64,000 nucleotides of DNA from Bacteroidales bacterium (GTDB lineage: Bacteria; Bacteroidota; Bacteroidia; Bacteroidales; Bacteroidaceae), in contig JAUMXY010000003.1 of assembly GCA_030528885.1 (NCBI GenBank), forward strand, positions 20,931-84,930, given 5' to 3'. The notes under the pieces are model-generated. The model was not told the DNA's origin. It did not search any database and saw only the letters and a program-made list of their open reading frames with translations. This document shows positions 35,238 through 43,115 of the stretch, piece by piece (positions within the stretch are counted from its first letter, which is position 1; each line of letters begins with the position of its first letter). The position numbers and the translations under genes are program-made.

Positions 35238-38200
35238 TTATTTCTTCACTATCTTTACGGCATCGGCAGTAATCATGCTGAGCTCGCTCAAATCTGTCAA
35301 CCTCACCACTAGCGTGTCGCCAGCTATACCATAGGTATCCAGCAAGTTCCACCCATCAACGATTCTGCGCATATCCAGTTCGAATGGTTCTTCGTAGTCG
35401 TCTACCTCTGATGACACAATGAAGTTATAGAGGTACTTCTGCCGCCCCCATCCGTTATTTCTTCTGAGCTGTTCTGGACGCTGTGCATAATAGTATAGTT
35501 CGTAACGTCCTGGACTTGGCACAGGAATCTTCCACTCGGCATACTGCTCTCCCTTTCCTGAACGTATAACTACCGCCGAACGCACAGATTTACCAAAAAA
35601 GCTTTGGTCTGTTGTTGCAGTCCATCGTGCGGGTGCTCTCCATTCATTAACACCCACATACTTAAAGTTCTCCTCTTCGGTATTTTTGTTGATAAGTTCT
35701 CCTATATACCCTGATGGAGGCGCTTCCGACAAGCTGAACAGGAGCGAATCTTCATTATCCACAATCACTTCCTCCTCATTTTCCAAGAATCCTTCTGTCA
35801 AGACATACTCACCCTCATCCAACAACACATAGGCCTCTTCCGCTCTGCCAGGACGCACGGTCACCATCACTGGCAGGTTCTTCGAGAAGAGCGTATTGAT
35901 ATTGAATGCACTCGGCATCTCTTCCCAATGGGAAACAAGACGCTTTGTCTGATGAGGTTCAAAATCGACAATCCACTCTGTAGGCTTTTCCTCATCATTA
36001 AAATACTGCTTTCCATCACCTTCACGATTAGACCAGAACTGCAGCTGCATATTGACGCTGCCAGGACGGTCAGACATATTGGTCAGCACCATTTCTGCCT
36101 GATATATCTCTTGTGTAGGAGTCTCAACGAAAGTAATAACAGGAGTTCCAATCATAAATTCTGCCAACTGAGAAGGGCTATTCCACTCGGTTAGCCGCGA
36201 ACGAATATCCGTTCCTGCAATCTGCCCCAATGTATCCAACAGCTGTTCAAATGAGAGATTGCGGAAAGCATTGCTCAAGACATGCGCAGACAAGGTATCG
36301 CGGAAGGCTTGTACACCCAGTTTCCTTTCTGCATCCAAGAAAAGCTTCTTGCCTTGCAGCATAATCAGATTGTTCATCAAATCGCGATATTCTGTTTCCT
36401 TCAGCAAATCCTTGAATGAAGCATCCTGCATCAGCATGAGTGCCTTTTCCTCATTGCTCAGGCCATTCACATCACGCATCCATGAGTTGCCCATTCCGCC
36501 ACTTCCATTATTCTGCAGCATCAATTCAATCAATCTGTTCGCCACAGGCCATTCTGAAGAATAGATGTTGTACCTGAAATTGTACATCTGCGGGAAAATG
36601 TGGAACGGACTCTCCTGCACGCTCACCGAACCTCGTCCCATTGCTCCCTCTTGGAAGTCATATCCCGAACTGCGATCCCACATGAAATAAAGCATATCGC
36701 GGAACACTGCCATCTGCACATCATAATCTGTCATTGACTGACCGCCACGACCGCCCCATCCGCCGCGACCGCCGCGCCCTCCGCGCTGCTGATTCTGTCG
36801 CCATTCCTTTTGCTGCTTGATGTTAAAGCGCCAGCTATTATACATCTTCTCAGGCACCAGCACCATCTCGGGCTGCATTTTCTCCTGCGCTTGCGTCCAA
36901 GTGCGCGAGTAGCTAGCGAAATGCGCAGGAACCTCGATGATAGAAAAGCGATTGAAAGGATACATCATATTCACTTCTTCCTCATAATAGAATCTCACGT
37001 CACTGATGATAGAAGGAATCGTATCATGTATCAGGTCAAGCTCTTGGCTGAAGAAGTCATGCCCATCGATGTACCACGCAGAGTACAAAGTGCTGTCAAC
37101 TTCGATAGAACAATCCTTGTATGGACCAATGATGAGCGACAGCGACTGCAACGGGTACTCGGGAGAGAACGAAGTAGTCAGAGAGTCAGCACTCAGTCGG
37201 CGTTCACCTTGTGAAAGCACCGTCATACCGGCATTAGGCTTCACCTCCATGCTGAACTTCGTAAAATAGCACTGCTGCCAGTCAGGACTTTCACTGCTGT
37301 AGCATACGCCAGGGCGCGGATACCAATAGAGCTCAGGAGTCAGCAACGTGTATTCAGCCGTCTGATATCCATATCTTTTACCTACATTAAAGTTATCCAT
37401 GAATTTCTCCTGCGTGTTCAGCATCTCTTCAGGAATGTCAAGATAACAGATTCGTTCGTCAACCACACCCTCATATTCAACAGTAAACGCAATGCGTTCA
37501 TTCTCCTTTACAGTTCTTTGGACATCAATCTTCAACAGATGCTCCTCGCGCCAGAAAGAAAGCGGCTTGCCCCCCATGTTGACTGCCGTCACCTCAAAGC
37601 CCGGATTCAAGGTGAAAGTAAATGTCGAAGCAGCCTTTACTGGCGTACCGATTATATGTGCCTGGAATTTCAATACATCTTCTTGCTGCACCACCTCTAT
37701 TCTGCACGAATCGATTTCCATCTTTGGGTCATGCACATGCTGGTTATTCAGTTCCACCAAACGCTCCTGAAACAGTTCCGAATTGACATATCTGTACACA
37801 TGATAGCCACCGCATCCCAGACCTGCACACACCATCACCGTAGCAAAAGCACGCCAAGGGTAAAGGGCACGCGGCGAATTAGGCAGACGGCGGAACAAAG
37901 AGATGCTCCAAAGTATCATGCCCAATCCCAAGAACAGATACATCAGGCGATGAATGACAAGCGACTGCCAATCAGCAAAGCCCGTAATCGTCGACATCAT
38001 CATAGGAAGATTAAATCCTATGTAATCAAACAGATAATAGAACTTATCGCCAATATAAAAGAGTGTCAGTCCGATATATCCAAGCAGGATGACAAACGTC
38101 AGCGCCTGGTTCTTGATGACAAGCATCAGGAATGTGGACAAACCTATTATATATATAAGTGTTGGTATGTTCAGGATGAAGAGATACATGAAGAAGCTGA

Positions 38201-38618
38201 GCGGAGACACATGCTCCTGCAAATACACGTATCCCATCGCAACGGAAACTGCGATGACAATGAGGTTCAGCACAAGAAATACTTGCAGCGTTCCCCACAT
38301 CTTGCCCAACAGATACTCGGCATTGCTGAGCGGACGGACATAAAAGACCTCGGACGTGTCCAGCTGCTTATCTCGCTTCAAATATTCAGAAGCCAAGAAG
38401 ATAGACACGATTGCTTGAGCCACATTAAAATACAGCATCAAGTTGTAGGCCAGCAACGAAGGTATGCTAATAAAAGCATGAGGGTTCACCACGATAGAAG
38501 CAGACGAGGTGATAATCAAGATGACTGAAACTGTTGAGAACACCTTAAAAAACCAGCTGCGAGTCAACAGCTTTGCCTCGTATTTTGCAACAGACAGTAT
38601 ATTGTTCAAGAACTGCAT
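35238..38618 (-). CDS. ABC permease fused to a degenerate M1-peptidase-like domain and a golvesin-like C-terminus
   Basis: Residues 1-275 form an ABC-2 permease of about eight helices. Residues 300-830 match the layout of M1 aminopeptidases: an N-terminal beta saddle with GPYKDCSIEVDSTLYSAWYI near 498-517, then SIIEVPAHFASY and MQPEMVLVPEK (581-591) where active enzymes have the GAMEN region. No HExxH zinc motif follows; instead there is an Arg/Gly-rich stretch RGGRGGRGGWGGRGG (612-626). The domain is thus probably non-catalytic. Residues 1020-1126 (QYAEWKIPVPSPGRYELYYY and a final ADAVKIV) resemble the golvesin C-terminal domain. Bacteroidetes have permease/M1 fusions of unknown role. The gene is second in the operon, after the ABC ATPase gene. 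Confidence 0.85.
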   Translation of the reverse strand: MQFLNNILSVAKYEAKLLTRSWFFKVFSTVSVILIITSSASIVVNPHAFISIPSLLAYNLMLYFNVAQAIVSIFLASEYLKRDKQLDTSEVFYVRPLSNAEYLLGKMWGTLQVFLVLNLIVIAVSVAMGYVYLQEHVSPLSFFMYLFILNIPTLIYIIGLSTFLMLVIKNQALTFVILLGYIGLTLFYIGDKFYYLFDYIGFNLPMMMSTITGFADWQSLVIHRLMYLFLGLGMILWSISLFRRLPNSPRALYPWRAFATVMVCAGLGCGGYHVYRYVNSELFQERLVELNNQHVHDPKMEIDSCRIEVVQQEDVLKFQAHIIGTPVKAASTFTFTLNPGFEVTAVNMGGKPLSFWREEHLLKIDVQRTVKENERIAFTVEYEGVVDERICYLDIPEEMLNTQEKFMDNFNVGKRYGYQTAEYTLLTPELYWYPRPGVCYSSESPDWQQCYFTKFSMEVKPNAGMTVLSQGERRLSADSLTTSFSPEYPLQSLSLIIGPYKDCSIEVDSTLYSAWYIDGHDFFSQELDLIHDTIPSIISDVRFYYEEEVNMMYPFNRFSIIEVPAHFASYSRTWTQAQEKMQPEMVLVPEKMYNSWRFNIKQQKEWRQNQQRGGRGGRGGWGGRGGQSMTDYDVQMAVFRDMLYFMWDRSSGYDFQEGAMGRGSVSVQESPFHIFPQMYNFRYNIYSSEWPVANRLIELMLQNNGSGGMGNSWMRDVNGLSNEEKALMLMQDASFKDLLKETEYRDLMNNLIMLQGKKLFLDAERKLGVQAFRDTLSAHVLSNAFRNLSFEQLLDTLGQIAGTDIRSRLTEWNSPSQLAEFMIGTPVITFVETPTQEIYQAEMVLTNMSDRPGSVNMQLQFWSNREGDGKQYFNDEEKPTEWIVDFEPHQTKRLVSHWEEMPSAFNINTLFSKNLPVMVTVRPGRAEEAYVLLDEGEYVLTEGFLENEEEVIVDNEDSLLFSLSEAPPSGYIGELINKNTEEENFKYVGVNEWRAPARWTATTDQSFFGKSVRSAVVIRSGKGEQYAEWKIPVPSPGRYELYYYAQRPEQLRRNNGWGRQKYLYNFIVSSEVDDYEEPFELDMRRIVDGWNLLDTYGIAGDTLVVRLTDLSELSMITADAVKIVKK

Positions 38619-38702
38619 TTATCTAATAGGGGTAAAGTTTAAAGGTTAAAAAGCTGAGTTAAGAGGTCAACGTTAAGGTTTTATTTATCTGCAACGTCAA
38701 CA

Positions 38703-39596
38703 TCAGTCATTCAGCCACAAATCAAGTTTGTTTTCCATAAAATACACGTAAGCATGCTCCAAGTTTGGTGCAAAAGGTTCAGCCTCATAACCCTCCAGTT
38801 CATCAGCAACCACCTGAATCTCCCAGTTTCGGCCTCGTGGTATGGTAGATATGACAGGATAGCGAGCGCTAATCACCTTATAGTCATCATTGCTCACACA
38901 CAGGCGCCACACCTTGCCTTCTGCACGCTTCAGCATCTCTTCAGGCGAGCCTTTGAACGAGATTTCGCCCTTGTTCAGCAGCGCCATATCCACGCAAGAG
39001 CTGGAAATGTCGCCGACAATGTGCGTAGAAAGAATAATCGTAATGTCATTGCCGCTCACCTGCGTCAGCAGGTTACGGAAACGGATACGCTCCTCAGGGT
39101 CAAGACCCGTCGTCGGCTCGTCCACGATAATCACCTTAGGCTCATGTATCAACGCCTGCGCAATGCCCAGTCTTCGTTTCATACCGCCCGAGAGTTTAGA
39201 AGCATAACGTTCTCTCACTTCATACAGACCTACTTGCTCCAGCATGTCCGCCACAGCCTGCTTGCGCTTGCGGCCATCGTTCATGCCTGACAATCGAGCT
39301 GCATAGTCCAGATACTCCTGCACTTTATATTTGGCGAAGAAACGAAAATCCTGAGGCAGATAACCCAATATGCGCCTTACTTCACGGCGCTCCTTCAGCA
39401 GATTGCATCCATACATCTCCACCTCGCCGCTAGTAGGCTCCATCAGCGCCACCAAAATACGCATCAACGTAGATTTCCCTGCACCATTAGGTCCCAACAG
39501 TCCAAACATGCCTGAAGGAATTTCCAAATTAATGTCCTTCAAAGCATGATAACCATTCGGGTAGATTTTATTCAGATTTTTAATTTTTATAGACAT
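38703..39596 (-). CDS. ABC transporter ATPase, first gene of the hybrid locus
   Basis: I start at the ATG at 39596, which gives a 297-residue protein beginning MSIKIKNLNKIYPNG, a normal ATPase start; the open frame extends 59 codons upstream through the promoter and is not coding there. Walker A (GPNGAGKST), the Q-loop (GYLPQDF), the signature LSGGMKRR, Walker B (VIIVDEPTTGLDP) and the switch His (STHIVGD) are all intact. It shares GMFGLLGPNGAGKST and the segment RIRFRNLL with the ATPase domain fused to the RND pump, so the two look like paralogues. It probably powers the permease/M1 protein encoded next. Confidence 0.95.
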   Translation of the reverse strand: MSIKIKNLNKIYPNGYHALKDINLEIPSGMFGLLGPNGAGKSTLMRILVALMEPTSGEVEMYGCNLLKERREVRRILGYLPQDFRFFAKYKVQEYLDYAARLSGMNDGRKRKQAVADMLEQVGLYEVRERYASKLSGGMKRRLGIAQALIHEPKVIIVDEPTTGLDPEERIRFRNLLTQVSGNDITIILSTHIVGDISSSCVDMALLNKGEISFKGSPEEMLKRAEGKVWRLCVSNDDYKVISARYPVISTIPRGRNWEIQVVADELEGYEAEPFAPNLEHAYVYFMENKLDLWLND

Positions 39597-39638
39597 AGCT
39601 AATCTATAGGTTAGAATAAAAGTGTTGTGTTTGTGCCA

Positions 39639-39669
39639 CAAATTTAAGAACCTTTTGGTTTTTACCCAA
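39639..39669 (-). promoter_or_regulatory. Promoter of the seven-gene hybrid ABC/RND locus
   Basis: On the minus strand TTG (39669-39667), 20 bases, then TAAATTTG (39646-39639) is a full consensus match, about 43 bases before the ATG of the first ATPase gene. No other clear promoter was seen in the small gaps (9 to 84 bases) inside the locus, so a single transcript is likely. No operator was recognised. Confidence 0.72.
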
Positions 39670-39907
39670 GAAAGCACCAGAAAAACATAGAAAAAAAAAC
39701 AATATTTAACACTACAGCCATTCAATGACAAGGAGATAAGGAAAGATTGAGAAAAAGAAGGTGAACAAAACACAAAAAGAAGCGCAATCTAACCTCGTCC
39801 CAGATAAGGAGTCTGTAAGACATCACAAGTTTTTCATGGAGGAGTGGACACATAGATACCCTGAGGCATTTTTCACTAAAAAACATCAGTTTTTCTCTAT
39901 ATAACTT

Positions 39908-39978
39908 TACCGTACCCCTCGGGTCCGATGAGGTGGACCCGAGGGGTACGGTATGTCGGACCCGAGGGGTACGATTTT
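39908..39978. repeat. GC-rich intergenic inverted repeat, copy D (three units)
   Basis: TACCGTACCCCTCGGGTCC (39908-39926) pairs perfectly over 19 bp with GGACCCGAGGGGTACGGTA (39935-39953) around an 8-base loop; a third unit (TCGGACCCGAGGGGTACGA, 39956-39974) follows before a short T run. Confidence 0.88.
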
Positions 39979-40070
39979 CATACGCAATATTTCATCCTCT
40001 TTTCGAAAGAGAATGAATCCCTGGAAAACCGAGAGTTGTTTTCAAAAGGAGATGGGATTGCTGACAGAAT

Positions 40071-40736
40071 TTACTGATAGAGGAAATAACTGCCGCCATC
40101 GCTGGAACAATAGGTGCGGAGCAGCTGCTGCAGGTGCTGGGCATTGGCCTCCACATGCAGGGCATCGCCATCATAACCATTGATGAGCACGACGAGCTGA
40201 GTGGTGGCGAGGGTGAGCTTGGTGCGCTCGTGATCACTGGTAGGGGTGCCGACACCACCCAGCGCATCACGATAGACGGGCAGGCCTTCAATATTTATCA
40301 TTCCTCTGCCAATTCCCTCGTAGGGTTCTCCCTGTCGTCCTATGCCCAGCGTGAGCGTGTCGCCAGAGAATTGAGAAGCATCGAAGCCACCAATGCTGTA
40401 GCCGTACATCATGGAAGAGAGGTTAATCAGGTCAACCAATGTATTGACACGATACAATTCTTTGCCTTGCAGCACACGACGCAGCAGGGCTTCGGCTGCA
40501 GGGCGGTAACGAGAAGGGTCTTTTCCGCAAATTCGGTACACTTGCCGGGTGGCAGCAATGGGACTGCGGTCTTTGATTGTTTCAGGAGTGTACTGCTGAC
40601 TGAACTGCTGGCTGAACTTGTCTATTTCGTGCCAAAGGGACTGCGAACAGGGAGTGTTGCGCACGTTTGCCTGCAAGCATGCCCCAACAAAGGCCGGGCA
40701 GACCTCTTTTATTTCTTTTGAAACGATGACTTTCAT
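40071..40736 (-). CDS. B3/B4 tRNA-binding-domain protein
   Basis: The 221-residue protein matches free-standing B3/B4 domain proteins, related to the editing region of phenylalanyl-tRNA synthetase beta chain. Typical segments are SPIAATRQVYRICGKDPSRYRPAAEAL near 58-84, VNTLVDLINLSSMMYGYSIGG near 97-117, and the closing DALGGVGTPTSDHERTKLT. A role in clearing mischarged tRNA or a free amino-acyl compound is possible but unproven. It lies 6 bases after tamL and shares its transcript, which is an unexpected partnership. Confidence 0.88.
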   Translation of the reverse strand: MKVIVSKEIKEVCPAFVGACLQANVRNTPCSQSLWHEIDKFSQQFSQQYTPETIKDRSPIAATRQVYRICGKDPSRYRPAAEALLRRVLQGKELYRVNTLVDLINLSSMMYGYSIGGFDASQFSGDTLTLGIGRQGEPYEGIGRGMINIEGLPVYRDALGGVGTPTSDHERTKLTLATTQLVVLINGYDGDALHVEANAQHLQQLLRTYCSSDGGSYFLYQ

Positions 40737-40742
40737 GTTATA

Positions 40743-43079
40743 TCAGAATGGATAGCCGACGGCAAAGTGGAATCCGAGACCATCGCTGAACTTTTTGATG
40801 TTGTAATAGCCTGACTTGCCGGTATCGTAAGGCGCATGGATGCCAATTCCGAGGTCGAGGCGCAGGATGAGGAATTCGAGGTCGTAGCGCACGCCGAGAC
40901 CTGTGCCTACAGCCATATCTTTGAGCAAGCGGCTGAAGCGGAACTTTCCGCCAGGATGAGCCGCATCCTCACGCATGAGCCAGACGTTGCCGGCATCGAT
41001 GAAGAAGGCTCCTTGCAGGGCGTTGACGATGGGGAAACGGTACTCAGCATTAAGTTCAAATTTCATGTCGCCAGCTTGATCGAGATAAGTGCCTCGGCCT
41101 TCGCGATCTTGGTAACTGCCTGGGCCTATGCTTCGCACAGCGAAAGCACGGACGCTGTTCGCTCCACCCACATAGAACAGTTCGCTATAAGGAGCATAGC
41201 GTGAATTGCCATAAGTCCATACTGCACCTAGCTGAACACGAGTAGCGAGAGTGGTCGTTTCAGTGATTCGGAAAGTGTTTTTGAGGGTGAACATGAACTT
41301 CAGGAACTGCGAATAAGGTGTGCCGAGCAGTTTCTTGTCCTTCTGGTAGTAGTCGATGCCGATGATGGAGTTGACAGTGTTGAGCAAGTTGCCAGACTCT
41401 TTCACAGTCCCCTCGAAGTGCATGGAATGAGGAATGCGGGTGTTCCAGGTGTTATCGTAGGTAATCGTGTACTGCATGGCAGGTATGAACTGGTCGCGCA
41501 GAGAGACGTACAGAGCTGAGTTGCTTGCCACAATGGAGTCAAAACGTGCGGTGGTGTGCTGCATCTTGTTGTAGGAGATGGTGAGGGGGACAAGTTCATG
41601 ACTCCACGAACGACTGGTCTGGAACTGGTAGCCCGCTTCTGCCACGAAGGACATAAGCCGGTAATAATTGGCACGATTGAGCTGGTTGATGTTGATACGA
41701 TAGGTGGTGGAGGTAGGATAGCGATAGAGCTGCTTGTTGAGCCCGGGGAAGGCTATCCACGGATAAGAGAGCTGGGCATCGAGACCTATTTCGTAGGAGT
41801 CGATGCGCTTGTTCTCGCCAAACTGCTTTTGTGTCTGCCACTCGTAGCTGCCCTTCAGGCCAACAGACAGTGTTTCGCCGTGGCGGAAAGCGTTGCGCTT
41901 GGAGAAGATGAGGCCAAGGCTGGGGCCTATCTGAGAATTTGACTTCTGGGTGATATTGAAGTTCACCTCTGTGTCTATCAGCTGGTCCATTGTAAGGTCA
42001 AGGCGCACATCGAGCGTGTCATTTGTCAGAGTTGTGTCGCGCGGCGTAAAGGTAAACTTCATGCCAGAGAAGATGTTCATGCTGTGCAGATTGGCCAGCG
42101 TCTGGTCAACTCTGGATTGATTGAAGGTGCGACGCTTCCAAAATTTGAAGTTCTTGAACAGCACACGAGGAGCTACTGGCATACGGTCACCCTGATAGAC
42201 TATCTTCAAGTCGTTGAGCATGAGGGAGTCTGTATATTGAAGCTCAGTGCGACGACCGCCTGTCGATTGACGCGCAGAACGAGTTCGCGGCTGACGAATG
42301 TAAGCGCTGACGTTGCCAAAATAGTACTGCTTCCGTGCTTTTGCAGGCATATCTATATCGGGGACAACACGCAGCGCCACCCTATAGGGAGTGTTGGTGG
42401 AATCGGCGAGATAGGTTATGTAATCGGGACGATAGTAGTAGAAGCCATTGTCGCGAAGTGTGTTGACGATGCGTGTCTTTTCATTCGTCAGGTCAAGAGT
42501 GGAGAACTGGGAGCCACGACGGATATACGCCTCATGAGCCGTTGTACGCAGGAGGCTGTCTTCTGTAACGGGGAAACGGTACTGTATGCTGTCAAACAAA
42601 TAAGGTTTGTCCAGCTTTACGCGGTAAGTGATTTTCTGCTTCTTGGGGTTCTTCTGGCTTACGAGTTCATAATTCACGTTACCTCGGAAATAGCCGTAGT
42701 TCTGCAGCAAGCTAGTCGCGACCTTGGCGCGAGTGGCAGGGGAAACATGCGAAATGGTTATTGGAGGAGTGGAGAACGAGTCGAACAGCCACTTGCTGAG
42801 TCCCTTGCGAGCCTTGTCCACATAGGCATTGTAGGTCCAGAGGCCAACCTGCAGCGGACTGCGCAAAGAGGAACTTCCCATAAATGCGCCATTGGGCTGA
42901 TAAGCAAGGGCGGCCTCAACCTCGAGGAGAGCATTTTCTTCAGCAACCGTACCTAGCTTGTCTTCCACCTCAATCTTTTCTATACCCGTATAAAGCACCT
43001 CGCCCTCAGGAAGATGCGAGGTTGTAGAGCATGCAGCAAGAACCAGAAGCACAAGCAGGATGTATAATGTCTTTTTCAT
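40743..43079 (-). CDS. tamL: TamL, BamA/TamA-family outer-membrane lipoprotein
   Basis: The 778-residue protein has a lipobox LAACS (Cys17), which marks TamL, the lipidated TamA relative of Bacteroidetes. POTRA-like repeats lie in the N-terminal half (NVNYELVSQKNPKKQKITYRVK near 145-166 and similar). A 16-strand Omp85 barrel follows, with FFIDAGNVW and the final strand FHFAVGYPF ending in Phe. With TamB it forms an envelope-spanning complex for outer-membrane protein or lipid transport. tamB lies directly upstream with 36 bases between. Confidence 0.92.
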   Translation of the reverse strand: MKKTLYILLVLLVLAACSTTSHLPEGEVLYTGIEKIEVEDKLGTVAEENALLEVEAALAYQPNGAFMGSSSLRSPLQVGLWTYNAYVDKARKGLSKWLFDSFSTPPITISHVSPATRAKVATSLLQNYGYFRGNVNYELVSQKNPKKQKITYRVKLDKPYLFDSIQYRFPVTEDSLLRTTAHEAYIRRGSQFSTLDLTNEKTRIVNTLRDNGFYYYRPDYITYLADSTNTPYRVALRVVPDIDMPAKARKQYYFGNVSAYIRQPRTRSARQSTGGRRTELQYTDSLMLNDLKIVYQGDRMPVAPRVLFKNFKFWKRRTFNQSRVDQTLANLHSMNIFSGMKFTFTPRDTTLTNDTLDVRLDLTMDQLIDTEVNFNITQKSNSQIGPSLGLIFSKRNAFRHGETLSVGLKGSYEWQTQKQFGENKRIDSYEIGLDAQLSYPWIAFPGLNKQLYRYPTSTTYRININQLNRANYYRLMSFVAEAGYQFQTSRSWSHELVPLTISYNKMQHTTARFDSIVASNSALYVSLRDQFIPAMQYTITYDNTWNTRIPHSMHFEGTVKESGNLLNTVNSIIGIDYYQKDKKLLGTPYSQFLKFMFTLKNTFRITETTTLATRVQLGAVWTYGNSRYAPYSELFYVGGANSVRAFAVRSIGPGSYQDREGRGTYLDQAGDMKFELNAEYRFPIVNALQGAFFIDAGNVWLMREDAAHPGGKFRFSRLLKDMAVGTGLGVRYDLEFLILRLDLGIGIHAPYDTGKSGYYNIKKFSDGLGFHFAVGYPF

Positions 43080-43115
43080 TGAGCTGTAATGGGTATTTGT
43101 AAAGTTTTCTTCACT

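Larger units (their letters stand above)
39597..40070. other. 474-bp spacer: operon promoter and GC-rich repeat
   Basis: The spacer between the hybrid efflux operon and the B3/B4-domain gene contains the operon promoter (39639-39669) and repeat copy D (39908-39978). The remainder is A/T-rich with no gene or other structure recognised. Confidence 0.6.

Noticed and set aside
37518-38528. Open frame of 336 codons on the plus strand
   Set aside because: It is antisense to the ABC permease part of the permease/M1 gene and its composition is that of a mirror frame.
39597-39773. Upstream extension of the ABC ATPase frame by 59 codons
   Set aside because: It crosses a consensus promoter, begins without a plausible ribosome site and reads as low-complexity hydrophobic sequence; the ATG at 39596 gives a normal ATPase start.
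42084-42956. Open frame of 290 codons on the plus strand
   Set aside because: It is antisense to tamL, which has a lipobox, POTRA-like repeats and an Omp85 barrel.
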